From Butyrivibrio sp. (GTDB lineage: Bacteria > Bacillota > Clostridia > Lachnospirales > Lachnospiraceae), in contig NZ_JAFRGN010000008.1 in the NCBI RefSeq assembly GCF_017433805.1, forward strand, positions 61,069 through 125,068: a DNA stretch of 64,000 nucleotides, given 5' to 3'. The position numbers and the translations under genes are program-made. This document shows, in pieces, positions 18,115 to 28,300 of the stretch (position 1 is its first letter; each line of letters starts with the position of its first letter). Below the pieces are notes generated by a model. That model ran no database searches. It was not told where the DNA came from and saw nothing but the letters and a program-made list of their open reading frames with translations.

Positions 18115-18335
18115 GCATCTATTTTTACTATATAGCCATAATAGATGCACTTTTTTGGGACAATATTGATAGTAAGTGCATCTATTTGCAGAGAATATCA
18201 ATTCCCGATGCAATACATGGGCATTTTGGAAAAGAAATTGCATCTATAATCCAAAATTTCCATTTTTTGATGCACATGATAAAAAGAATCTTCGAAATGG
18301 GCATCTATTATTGGCAAATCACTTAAGATAGATGC
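18115..18335. repeat. Alternating inverted heptamer array, GCATCTA family (array B1)
   Basis: Direct words GCATCTA start at 18115, 18178, 18240 and 18301. Inverted words TAGATGC, CCGATGC, TTGATGC and TAGATGC start at 18142, 18205, 18267 and 18329. Direct-to-inverted distance is 27, 27, 27, 28 and inverted-to-direct is 36, 35, 34. The DNA between is AT-rich and not conserved. The array ends about 50 bp before the CPBP protease start. It is not a CRISPR: the word is too short and alternates in strand. Confidence 0.85.
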
Positions 18336-18387
18336 AAATCAGAAAAATCCCAGAAGTAATAGCAGGATATGCCCAGAGGAAAATACT

Positions 18388-18903
18388 ATGAAACAAGTAA
18401 AATGGTACAACTACATAGAGGTCGCTGCGATAAGCATTATCGCTACCATTGCGCTTACTTTCCTGTTTGGTGCTCTTGGACTTACTGATAACCAGGCTTA
18501 TTCCGAGATAGCGCAGAGACAATTCTTTGGACATGATTCTATCGCAGAGACTATAGAGCTTTACTGCATTGTTTCTCCTGTGGTTGAGGAATTGATCTTT
18601 AGATTTGGAATATTCAATCTGATGCTGCTGATTATCAGGAGATTGGGATTGTCAAAAGATATACCGGCAGCTGCAACAGTAAGAGAATGCGATAGTTCTT
18701 TTGATAAAGAGGTGCATATATGCGTCTGGCTTACTGCCCTTCTCTTTGGCATCTATCATATGAATCTGGTTCAAGGTCTATACGCGTTCCTCATGGGACT
18801 TATCATCACCTACAGCTACGCTGTTTACCGCAGATTCTCAATCCCAGTTGTAGCACATATCTGCGCTAATGCTACTGCGCTGGTAATTACATATTTAGCC
18901 TGA
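18388..18903 (+). CDS. CPBP (CAAX/Abi) family intramembrane glutamic protease
   Basis: A 171-residue membrane protein with about four helices. The catalytic signatures are present in order: VVEELIFRFG (EExxxR) near residue 65, LLFGIYHMN (FxxxH) near residue 133, and VAHICANATA (HxxxN) near the C-terminus. It is short for the family but holds the full core. AGAGG precedes the ATG. Bacterial members are linked to bacteriocin self-immunity or peptide processing; no bacteriocin gene is visible beside it. Confidence 0.88.
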   Translation: MKQVKWYNYIEVAAISIIATIALTFLFGALGLTDNQAYSEIAQRQFFGHDSIAETIELYCIVSPVVEELIFRFGIFNLMLLIIRRLGLSKDIPAAATVRECDSSFDKEVHICVWLTALLFGIYHMNLVQGLYAFLMGLIITYSYAVYRRFSIPVVAHICANATALVITYLA

Positions 18904-18967
18904 TCACTATCTCATAAGGATTACGACTTCTACAGCAGATACTTCTTAATCTTTTACCACATAGCAA

Positions 18968-19006
18968 GAGAGCCGATGCAGTATACACTGCACCGGCTCC
19001 CTTTTT
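18968..19006. terminator. Bidirectional terminator between CPBP protease and xylanase genes
   Basis: GAGCCGaTGCAGT pairs with ACTGCAcCGGCTC, followed by CCTTTTT. It serves both convergent genes. Confidence 0.85.
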
Positions 19007-19037
19007 ATGTTTTGCAACAAAAGGATGGATAAACTAA

Positions 19038-22000
19038 TTAGTTGAGTTCGTACTCGAAGCTATCACCAACCTGACCAACACCGATTGAACCAAATTCGAT
19101 GCTCTGGCCGTTTGCAATATTAGAATTCCAGTTAACTGGTGTAACAACGTAGTAGTCGCCGTCTTCCTTAACATTGACATTCCAGCTTGAATCAAGATTA
19201 ACCTGATTCTTGTTGAGCTTAAGTGTCCATGTGCTTACTGCGCTACCTGTGTTGTTTGTGATCTTGTAGCTTACCTGATAGCCTGATCCCCAGCTGTTGA
19301 TTGAGTATGTAAGTTCAAGTCCTGTTGTTACTACAGGTGTAGGCTCTGGAGTCTCCTGGCCACCCTGACCCTGGCTAGGATCTTCCTGGCTGCCCTGACC
19401 CTGATTAGGATCTTCCTGCTGACCGCCCTGAGACTGTTCATCAACCTTCTCGAACTGCCACTGCTGGTTAAGTCCTCCATTGTATGACCACTGTACTACG
19501 TTTGTACCATCGTCTGTCTTCTTCTCGTAGCAATCAAGGTACTTAGTAGCATTTGAAGCCTTTGTTCCGATTGTGTAGTAACCGGAGTTAGATGTGTTCT
19601 TAACGATGAACTGCTGAGCTGTTCCGCCATAACCCTGATATGTACCAACGTTAGCGCCATCAACATCTTCGCCGTTAGCTACATCCATCATGATGCTGCC
19701 AAGTTTGCTTGTAAGAGTGATATAGCCGTCAGATACGTTTGTTACATACCACTTCTGACCATCAACTCCTGAACCTGTGCTAAGGATTACGCTGTTCCAG
19801 CCATCAGCCTTGTTGCCCTCAACTGTGAGGTACTTCTGAGACTGAACTCCCTTGATGTAATACCAGCCATCTTCGATGCGTGCTGTTGAGTTCTCGTTAA
19901 CAGGTGTTGTCTGCTCTGAGCCACCCTGGCTTCCACCCTGTGATCCGCCCTGCTCTCCTGAAGGATCTGGCTTGATCTCTGGTGTGCTTGATCCGCCGCC
20001 TGCTGTAGGCTGTCCGAATACATCTGTATAAGCCTGGATAACCTTTGTGTATGACTGCTTAGGTGATCCTGGTCTTGAGAACAGAAGTGGAGCTGAATTG
20101 TTGATCCATGTTGTCTGATCTGAAAGTCCCCACCATGTAATACTTGTGATATTACCACCACTCTTCTTAAGGTTGTTGATATTCTTGAAGAGGTTGTAAG
20201 CATAGTTAGCCATGTTTGAATCGCCGCTGTTTGTGATATCAAGCTCAGTAATCTGAACTTCAAATCCAGCATTGAGGAATGACTTAAGTGCTGTTGTGTA
20301 ATAATCAACTGAAGGATAGTTTGTTCCAAGGTGAGACTGCATACCAACGCCTGCGCAAACTTTTTTACCCTGGTTGATGTAGTTAACAAGTGTGATTACA
20401 TCGTTAACTTCCATGTATGTGTTGTAATCGTTGTAGAAAAGCTTAACTGAATCTGTGAGCTTGAAGTACTCAAGTGTCTCATAAGCGTAGTTAAATGCCT
20501 TCTTAACATAAGTAGCGTTCTTCTTGTTGCTGCCGTAAACTGATTCCCAGCCAGATTTCTGAGCGTGGAGAATCTCGTTAGCAACATCCCATGCATAAAC
20601 AACGCTGCCGTACTGGCTGTTGTATACGTGGTTCATTACTGTCTTGACATACATTTCAAGACGCTTATCCATTGTAGAAGAATTTACAAATCCGCCGTTT
20701 CCTGAATAGCCGTTTCTAAAGAACCAGCCAGGAGTCTGTGAGTGCCATACAAGTGTATGAGCTCTCATCTTGAGACCATTCTGGTAGCAGATCTGCATTA
20801 CAGAATCAACAGTACTGAAGTTGATCTGAGGAACATACTGCTCGTTATATCCATCAGGGATATAGTAGCCTCTGTTTCTAGCTTCAGAAACAGAAATAAG
20901 TCTTGCTGAGCTTCCAAGAAGAGCATCTGGCTTCATCTCGTTCTCAAGAGTGATGCTGTTGTAGTGAGTCTTAAGGAACGCAAGCTGACTAGCATCTCTG
21001 AGCTGATAAAGGTTGATACATGTTCCTGAATAGCCATACTTAGCGCCATATGTGTTGAGAAGGTTAGCTTCTACAACCTGGCCCTGTGATGATCCGCCCT
21101 GTGATGAGCCTGAACCTGAAGATGAACCACCCTGGTTGCCGCCCTGGTTACCTGTGTTGCCCTGTGAAGAGCCAGATCCGTTATCCCATGTGAGGTAATC
21201 AAGATATGCATCCCATGTTCCATCATCAGAAGTAATTGTAAGTTCTACTGTCTGTACGCCTGTTCCGTGCTTAACATTTTCAATTGTGTACTCTGCTGGG
21301 TACTCATCGCCATAGTAGAATGTTCCCTTGGTCTCTCCACCAATCTTGAGAACAACCTTAGCCATGTTGCTGTTATTAGAGCATCCACGGAGAGTTACAT
21401 TGTGTGTGTCATATGCGAAGTACTGATCAAAGCTTACAGTATCGTTGTTAGCATAAAGAGCTACACCAGTGAATGGGCTTGAGATGTTACCTGTGTACTG
21501 ACCACTCTTTGTCATGGTCTCGCACTCTACTCTGTTATCACTTGCTGTCTGACCGCCCTGGTTACCTGTATTGCCCTGCTCGTTGCCGCCCTGGTTTCCA
21601 CCCTGGTTGCCACCCTGGTTGCCGCCAGCGGTCTCGCCTGGAGCTGCTGCCTGCCAGTAATCAAACTCGAAGTTACCATTGAATACGAATACGATGTTCT
21701 TGACACCAGATACGTTCTTCATTTCACCTGTGAAGTTTGCGTTACTGCCGTTTGTGTTAGAAAGGTTGATTGTTCCAAGAAGGTTACCACTTGGGCTGTT
21801 CTCTCTAACCTGAATTGTACCTGAACCTCTGCTGTTAACATTAACTGTGATTGATCCAAGACCCTTAGAGAAGTTAACTCCCTTAACCTTTGTGTAATCA
21901 CCATTTGAAATGTTGTTAACCCAAGCTACGCCGTCGCCGTTACCAGCTACACCGATTCCGCTCTGAGTGAACATTGTCTCAGCCTGAACAGCATCATAAG

Positions 22001-23099
22001 GATTAACATATGAAAGCTGTGAAACACCTGAAAGTGTAGGTGTAAGTGCGCTGATCTTGCCGCCTGATACATTGATCTTATCAATATGAGTTGTTCTGTA
22101 GCCAAGGCTCTTTCCTATAACCTTAGACTCTACAGTTCTTGTATGATAAGCCATGTAATAGCTGCCCTTGAACTCGAAGATCATGTGGTGGTTGTTACCA
22201 GTTGAACCAGAGAAGAAATCTCCAGGGTTTCTCATGATCTCGCCCTGATATGTGAAAGGTCCCATAGGGCTTGAGCTTGTCATGTACTCAATTGCTGCGT
22301 TGTGTAATCCGCTTCCACTGGTGTTCCAGTTAGAGCAATATGAGTAATAGTATGTATTTCCAATCTTATTGATGCCTGAATCCTCAAAAAGATAAGGAGC
22401 ATCAATTGTTACAGCAGAGCCAGAAACAGAAGTCATGTTGCTTCCGAGCTTGATAACTCTTGCTGTCTTTGGATGTGCGTTCTGTCCACTAGGAACTCCG
22501 CCACCAAAGTAAAGATATCCAGTTCCATCTGAATCAACAAGTACAGCTGGATCAAACATCCATACTACACCGCTTGCGCCAGGTGTTCTTCCGTTAACAA
22601 GTGCCTTACCAATAGGATCTGACCAAGGTCCTGTTGGTGAATCTGCTGTCAGTACGCCGATACCACCGCCACTGTTAGCAAAATAAAGGAAGAACTTATC
22701 CTTGCCATTGATTTTCTTGGTTGCAAGACATGGTGCCCATGAATTGGTTGCCCACTTTGCAGCTCCGCTGCTTCCTGCAATCTTGAAACTGCCATGGTCT
22801 GTCCAGTTGACCATATCCTTAGATGAATAGCAGTTCAAAGTGTTGATCTTAGCATAAGTGTTCTCGTTGTTGCCTGCATACTCCTGGGTATCGTTTGTTG
22901 TGTAAACATACACTGTATCGTTATACACCAATACTCCCGGGTCTGCTCCATAGTTCTGTGTTACAAGCGGGTTGTTCTCGTTATCGCCTTTGACATAACT
23001 GCCATTGGAAACGCTTGCCGCCTGTACGTCCACACTGTTACCGATTACCGCTCCCCCAAACAGCATCAAACAGAGTGCTAACGCTAAACGTTTTTTCAT
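19038..23099 (-). CDS. Secreted multimodular xylanase: GH43 - CBM6 - CBM36-like - GH10 - CBM13 - CBM2
   Basis: A 1353-residue secreted arabinoxylan-degrading enzyme. The start at 23099 follows GGAAAGGGG; a longer frame from 23144 lacks a ribosome site. Signal peptide about 1-27. GH43 spans about 40-370 (ADPGVLVYNDTVYVYTTND near its start), likely removing arabinose or xylose side groups. A CBM6-like domain covers 373-490. A CBM36-like domain (VECETMTKSGQYTGNISSPF) covers 520-640. GH10 endoxylanase covers 680-1030, with acid/base Glu in WDVANE near 841 and nucleophile Glu in QITELDIT near 954. A ricin-type CBM13 covers 1071-1223 and a CBM2-like domain 1258-1353. GGNQ and SQGG repeats link the modules. 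No cell-wall anchor is seen, so it is released or bound through the CBMs. Confidence 0.92.
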   Translation of the reverse strand: MKKRLALALCLMLFGGAVIGNSVDVQAASVSNGSYVKGDNENNPLVTQNYGADPGVLVYNDTVYVYTTNDTQEYAGNNENTYAKINTLNCYSSKDMVNWTDHGSFKIAGSSGAAKWATNSWAPCLATKKINGKDKFFLYFANSGGGIGVLTADSPTGPWSDPIGKALVNGRTPGASGVVWMFDPAVLVDSDGTGYLYFGGGVPSGQNAHPKTARVIKLGSNMTSVSGSAVTIDAPYLFEDSGINKIGNTYYYSYCSNWNTSGSGLHNAAIEYMTSSSPMGPFTYQGEIMRNPGDFFSGSTGNNHHMIFEFKGSYYMAYHTRTVESKVIGKSLGYRTTHIDKINVSGGKISALTPTLSGVSQLSYVNPYDAVQAETMFTQSGIGVAGNGDGVAWVNNISNGDYTKVKGVNFSKGLGSITVNVNSRGSGTIQVRENSPSGNLLGTINLSNTNGSNANFTGEMKNVSGVKNIVFVFNGNFEFDYWQAAAPGETAGGNQGGNQGGNQGGNEQGNTGNQGGQTASDNRVECETMTKSGQYTGNISSPFTGVALYANNDTVSFDQYFAYDTHNVTLRGCSNNSNMAKVVLKIGGETKGTFYYGDEYPAEYTIENVKHGTGVQTVELTITSDDGTWDAYLDYLTWDNGSGSSQGNTGNQGGNQGGSSSGSGSSQGGSSQGQVVEANLLNTYGAKYGYSGTCINLYQLRDASQLAFLKTHYNSITLENEMKPDALLGSSARLISVSEARNRGYYIPDGYNEQYVPQINFSTVDSVMQICYQNGLKMRAHTLVWHSQTPGWFFRNGYSGNGGFVNSSTMDKRLEMYVKTVMNHVYNSQYGSVVYAWDVANEILHAQKSGWESVYGSNKKNATYVKKAFNYAYETLEYFKLTDSVKLFYNDYNTYMEVNDVITLVNYINQGKKVCAGVGMQSHLGTNYPSVDYYTTALKSFLNAGFEVQITELDITNSGDSNMANYAYNLFKNINNLKKSGGNITSITWWGLSDQTTWINNSAPLLFSRPGSPKQSYTKVIQAYTDVFGQPTAGGGSSTPEIKPDPSGEQGGSQGGSQGGSEQTTPVNENSTARIEDGWYYIKGVQSQKYLTVEGNKADGWNSVILSTGSGVDGQKWYVTNVSDGYITLTSKLGSIMMDVANGEDVDGANVGTYQGYGGTAQQFIVKNTSNSGYYTIGTKASNATKYLDCYEKKTDDGTNVVQWSYNGGLNQQWQFEKVDEQSQGGQQEDPNQGQGSQEDPSQGQGGQETPEPTPVVTTGLELTYSINSWGSGYQVSYKITNNTGSAVSTWTLKLNKNQVNLDSSWNVNVKEDGDYYVVTPVNWNSNIANGQSIEFGSIGVGQVGDSFEYELN

Positions 23100-23144
23100 A
23101 CTTGACCCCTTTCCATATTCAATTTTTCGCTCGAGCACCATCAT

Positions 23145-23440
23145 TTTAACAATTATGTTACGGCTACACTTCCCATAAATTGCGGCTTCTTTGACATTTA
23201 TTGCGGAATTTGTAACATTTTTCGTAATATTTCCGTAGTTTCCAAAAATTAAGACAAATATCTGTATATTATCTACAATTTCAAATGGAGTTTCCGGTAT
23301 TTTTTATGGCATTATTTCCTTGATCTGTTTCTTTTCCTGCGTCTTTGACGAGTACTTTTTCTACTTCTTATATCTCTTTTTTATTGGGGGACTTTTTCTA
23401 TTTCTTTGTCTTCTTATTATTGGGTTCTTTTTGAGGCCTA
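23145..23440. other. Long leader of the xylanase gene, no feature recognised
   Basis: About 300 bp of T-rich DNA between the xylanase start and the TTAGCCG array. I see no convincing promoter, riboswitch or cre palindrome. Two copies of TTGCGG about 21 bp apart (near 23180 and 23201) are the only local repetition. Confidence 0.4.
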
Positions 23441-23511
23441 TTAGCCGCAATAGCCCCAAAATAAAAAATGCGGCTAAGCATTCAATTTTTTTCCATTGAA
23501 AGCATTAGCCG
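23441..23511. repeat. Alternating inverted heptamer array, TTAGCCG family (array A0)
   Basis: TTAGCCG at 23441 and 23505 and CGGCTAA at 23471. Spacings are 30 bp then 34 bp, the same as in the larger arrays at 48.2 and 53.2 kb. The inner pair TGCGGCTAAGCA (23469) and GAAAGCATTAGCCGCA (ending 23513) closely matches the last hairpin of the 48.2-kb array. It lies 3' of the EAL gene and upstream of the xylanase. Confidence 0.75.
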
Positions 23512-23556
23512 CATTATATCTAATTCACAATATTCGTATGATCCAAAGCACTAGCA

Positions 23557-25281
23557 TTATTCCCACTCCATGCCTTTTTCAAGAGCCAAAGCCCTTGCTT
23601 CTTCCAGTGGAAGTGGTTTGCCAAAGTAGTACCCTTGGGCTCTTTCACAGCCGATTTTGTCCAGGAACTCAACCTGCTCCTTAGTTTCAACACCCTCGCA
23701 AAGGGGAACAACACCCATGGCCCTTGCGCCATCCATGATATAGGTCATGAGTCTGGCTGTCTTGGTGTTTCTTTCAAAGCTTCTCATGAAGACCATATCA
23801 AGCTTTAAGACATCGAAATTGTACTCTGCCACTGTGTTAAGCGAAGAATAGCCCGAGCCAAAGTCATCGATCCAGATGCTGTAGCCCATCTCTCTCATTC
23901 TGTCGCACTCGCTCTTGATAAAGCCGCCGTTCTGATCAAGAGCACTCTCTGTAATCTCGATATCCAGCATATTCCTTGGCATACCATATTCTTCTCTGGT
24001 CTTTTCAATGATTCCGAAGATATCGCATAGCTCAAAGTCAAGCCTTGAGATGTTGATGGAAACAGGCACAATCTCCTGTCCTGCCGAGGTAATAGCTACG
24101 TAGTCCTCACAAACCCTTTTAACAATATAAGTATCTACAAGGTGAATCAGGTGATACTGCTCCAAAGTGCTGATGAAATCTGCAGGTGACAGCATTCCAA
24201 TCTTGGGATCGATCCATCTGACCAGAGCTTCGTAGCCACAGATTTTGCCAGTCTTAACTCTGATAACAGGCTGGTAAAAAACCTTAATATAGCCATTCTC
24301 TACAGCCTCATCGATATGATCAATGACATACTGCTGTCTTCTCATGGTCTCACGCAGCATATCATCGTAAACGCAAAAGTTTACATCATGCCTGCCCTTA
24401 ATGCTGTTGCAGGCAAGACGCGCATGATCACAGGCAAGTCCCAGTTCTGACCTCCTGTCATCCATATAGTAGATACCGGCCTTGAGCCTTACTTTCTTAT
24501 TAACAACATCAGCAAGGAGCATCTTTTTGTAGACGCTCTCGACCTTGGCTACTACGCTGCCTCTGTTGCCGGTTGTACATACAACAAAGTGGTCATCTGA
24601 AAATCTGGATACGTAAGCTCCCTGGAATATGTCCTTTATAGTCTTACCAAGGTCGCATAAGAGCTCATCTCCAAGGCTAAAGCCATGTCTTTCGTTAATA
24701 AGTTTGAAGTTAGGGATGTCAAAGTGGATAAAAGAAATCTCTTCTCTCCAACTGGCTGGTGACATCAGGTACCCCTGCACTCTCTGATAAAAAGAGGACA
24801 TATTGAGAAGTCCCGTCAACGGGTCAGTCTCCTGAAGGCCTGACAGTATCTGGGCCTCCGCAGCCGAATTACGATTCTTGTTGTAGAATTCGTTCTGATC
24901 CACATCGACAATAAATACAAAGTAATAGGATTTGCCACTTACGCTGTGAAGGAGATGTCCAAAATCCTCCACATACCTCTCTTCACCCTGTTTGGTCTTT
25001 ATCCTGTAACGAACATAGTCATGTCTCTTATTGTCATATATTGTCTGAGCCTGAATTTCGTTCTCTATCTTGTCATAATCGTCAGGATGAACCATTCCCC
25101 TAAAGCTGGACTGGGTGTGTTCAAGGAATTCCTCCATGCTATCGCAGCCATATAATTCGATAACATTCGGGCCTGCGAACACTATCCTTTCACTGCCTCC
25201 AGCCTCATAGATAAAGAAGCCTCCTGGAAGTCCTTTGGGAATCTGTCCATTATGCTCCGTGCTAAATAACTGATCATCCAT
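23557..25281 (-). CDS. PAS - degenerate GGDEF - EAL protein (likely c-di-GMP phosphodiesterase)
   Basis: 574 residues from the ATG at 25281, chosen because GAAAGGAT lies upstream. An N-terminal PAS domain (about 20-125) is followed by a GGDEF domain (150-300) whose active motif has become FSDDHF, so cyclase activity is unlikely. The EAL domain (about 310-570) keeps its catalytic set: YEALVRW, INISRLDFE, DIEITES, IDDFGSGYSSL, LKLDMVF, EGVETKEQ. The protein should hydrolyse c-di-GMP in response to a PAS-sensed signal. No membrane segment. It precedes the TTAGCCG array and is 11 bp beyond addA on the same strand. Confidence 0.9.
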   Translation of the reverse strand: MDDQLFSTEHNGQIPKGLPGGFFIYEAGGSERIVFAGPNVIELYGCDSMEEFLEHTQSSFRGMVHPDDYDKIENEIQAQTIYDNKRHDYVRYRIKTKQGEERYVEDFGHLLHSVSGKSYYFVFIVDVDQNEFYNKNRNSAAEAQILSGLQETDPLTGLLNMSSFYQRVQGYLMSPASWREEISFIHFDIPNFKLINERHGFSLGDELLCDLGKTIKDIFQGAYVSRFSDDHFVVCTTGNRGSVVAKVESVYKKMLLADVVNKKVRLKAGIYYMDDRRSELGLACDHARLACNSIKGRHDVNFCVYDDMLRETMRRQQYVIDHIDEAVENGYIKVFYQPVIRVKTGKICGYEALVRWIDPKIGMLSPADFISTLEQYHLIHLVDTYIVKRVCEDYVAITSAGQEIVPVSINISRLDFELCDIFGIIEKTREEYGMPRNMLDIEITESALDQNGGFIKSECDRMREMGYSIWIDDFGSGYSSLNTVAEYNFDVLKLDMVFMRSFERNTKTARLMTYIMDGARAMGVVPLCEGVETKEQVEFLDKIGCERAQGYYFGKPLPLEEARALALEKGMEWE

Positions 25282-25334
25282 GTATCCGTATCCTTTCGTC
25301 AAAAAACGATTTATCAGATACATCTATTATAATA

Positions 25335-28300
25335 TTAAAAAAGTTTTATTGTCTCACTTAATGCAAAAGCATATATTAAAACTTCCTTAACTTTCATGTC
25401 AGTTGCACTTTCAAGTGCTCTCTTATAAAGCTCCAGCTGAATACTGTATCTGTCGATAAGCTCCTGTCCTTCAGACACCTTATCTGTCTTGTAATCCATG
25501 AGGACAATCTGCCCATCTTCGATAAACCATGCATCGATAATACCCTGAATCAGCACCATCTCATCGCTCGGGTACTTATCATCCAGGTCACTTGCCGGAA
25601 TTCCCATCATGAACGGCTTCTCTCTTACAAGCTCGCCTCTCCTGTAAGCTCTGCCCATTCTCTGTCCCAATTCACTAGAAAGAAATACTGTAACATCAGG
25701 GCTCCAGACACTTGAAACGTATTCCTCAGGAATCATGCCCTTTTTATGCTGCAGCTGCATCCATGAGTATATCTTCTTGGAGACTTCTCCTGGGCCTTCA
25801 GCATTTTCTTTTGCCACTGTAGCTCTAGCCTTCTCAGCCGCCTCCATGAAGTCTTCATTTCCGAAAATATCCTCATCCAGAATCTCCATGATCCTGTGAT
25901 AAGCTGTTCCTCTCTCAGCTCCGGTGAGTCGCTTAACCGGCTTCCTATCTGCATTTTCAGCATTTGCTTCTGTGTCTCCAGGTATTTCTCCCTGCATGTC
26001 AGTCACGATCAAATCATCATCACGATCCTGCGCATAATCTGCGCTGTGACCGAAGACTTCGCCCATCTCCTCAAGCTTATGCTTTTTGAGCTCAGTAACT
26101 GTGGTCTTAGTGAAAAGACCTTTCAAATACTCGTAAGGATACTGCGCATCAAACTTCTCTTTGAGCCTTGACGCCAGATCTCCCTGATATGTTCTGATAC
26201 CATCCATCAGCTCCTGACGTTTGGATGAGCCCAGAACCTCACGTTTTAACATGTCGCCAGCAATCTTTTCATCCTGTAAAAAGATAAAGCTAAAATCTGG
26301 AACGTCTGATTCAATATAGCCTTTAAACAAATCTTCAGGAATATCCAACGCGCCAACTGCCTTGGCAAATTCCGGATGTCTTAGCACAGAAGAAAGAACA
26401 AGATCAAAGTAGTTCTCAGCGCCCGCTCTTACAGAATAAGGAAGAAGCTTGTCTTTTCCCATAATTGTAGGAAGGCTCCTGATTGTCTTACTAACCTTGT
26501 CAAAGAGCTTCTTGACCGCAGCTGTCAGGATGAGCTTTTCCTTGGCTCTTGTGAGTGCAACGTACAATACACGAAGTTCTTCGCCAAGGCTGTCTGTAAT
26601 CATCTTGTCCGCTACAATGAGTCTTTTAAGTGTGTCATATTTAACGCGAAGCTCAGAATTGATGCATTTTACGCCTATTCCCAGATCCATATCAGCTATC
26701 AGGTCACCCTGGGTGTCCATTTTATTAAAGCCCTTAGTAAGTCCTGATACGAAAACAACTGGGAACTCAAGGCCCTTGGACTTATGAATACTCATGATAC
26801 GCACAACATCTGCGTTCTCATCAATAATTCCAGCTTCGCCATAGTCCACATCCACAAGCTTCATGTGCTCAATGTATCTGACAAAGTGGAATAATCCCTT
26901 AAAGCTTGTCTTTTCAAAAGAAAGAGCTCTTGAAAGAAGCTGATCAAGGTTAGCCTTACGCTGATTGCCCGCGGGCATAGCAAGGCAGTATTTATCAAAC
27001 CCTGTCTCGTCCAGGATATGCTGAAGCAGCTCGTGGACAGGTGTGTAGACTGACAGAGTACGCATATCCTCGACAAATTCAAGAAAAGAGGTGAGTTTTT
27101 CCCATAAATTCTCGTCTACTCCGCTATTTATGCCAGCAACTACATTCAAGCCTAATCCACTGCTACTTCCAATAACCGTCTTAAGTCCATAGTAAAAAGA
27201 ATCCTCTAAAGCTGCCTTCTCATCGCTATCTACCATAACGCGGAGCCTAGCCAGATCCTCGTCTGTAAAGCCGCCTATTGGTGAATGCATAACTGAAACC
27301 AGTGGAATATCCTGGCTTGGGTTATCTATAATGGTCAAAAGCTCCAGTATTACAGCAACCTCATAGGCTTCGAAATATCCGCTCTTAGATTCTATATAAG
27401 TAGGAATTCCCTGATCTTCTAATATCTTTTTAAACACATCGTCCCAGCCTGACAGGGAACGAAGCAAAATAACAATATCTTTGTACTGAAGGTTTGGATC
27501 CTCTTCCCTGAGCTGATGAATACGCTCTGCGATTACCAGTGCCTCTTTTTCTCTGGCGTCATAATTAGAAAGAGCCTCATTGTCGCTGCTACTCTCGAAC
27601 ATGATAAGCTCAGGTGACACGCCGTATGTAGGATCAGGGTACTCAGCTCCCGTTACAAGCCTTGCATCCTCGTCATAATCAACACTTCCCAGGTCAGGCC
27701 CCATTATCTTTTCGAAGATATAGTTGGTTGCCTCCAGAACCTCTTTTCTACTACGGAAGTTCTTGTGAAGATCAATCCTGCGGTCCTTGGCAGTTACCGC
27801 CTTGTCATAAGTACCAAGCTTCTCCATGAATATCTCAGGACGGGCAAGTCTGAACTTATAGATGCTCTGCTTAACATCGCCAACCATGAAGCGCTCTGAC
27901 TTATCAGGAATATCCCCCGAAATCGACCTAAGGATCAGCTCCTGAACATTATTACTATCCTGATACTCATCAATCAGCACTTCCTTGTAGTAGTCGCGGT
28001 ACTCAAGGGCAACAGTTGATGGTGTGCACATATCAATGATTTCCTGGCTGGACTTACCCTGAGACTCCTCATCACTTGGGTGATTAACCAGAATCTGAAG
28101 CGCAAAATGTTCCATGTCAGAGAAGTCTATGAGCTGGCGCTCTCTCTTTTTCTCATCAAAGAGCTGCTTGTATCTGATAGTCAGTCTGCACAGTTCCTTG
28201 ACTGCTCTGTCGCAAAGGGCCATCTGATCTACGATAGTCTCAGAAGGAAGAGCGAAATATTTCTCCACCATATTACTGATGGCTTTCTTGACCTTGTCCC

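Noticed and set aside
17910-18326. Protein-coding gene spanning the tandem repeat
   Set aside because: No ribosome site or known family; the apparent RWDVLSFAVL repeats come only from the 30-bp unit being divisible by three.
23100-23144. Longer N-terminus for the xylanase
   Set aside because: The added residues contain the ribosome site and would displace the signal peptide from the start.
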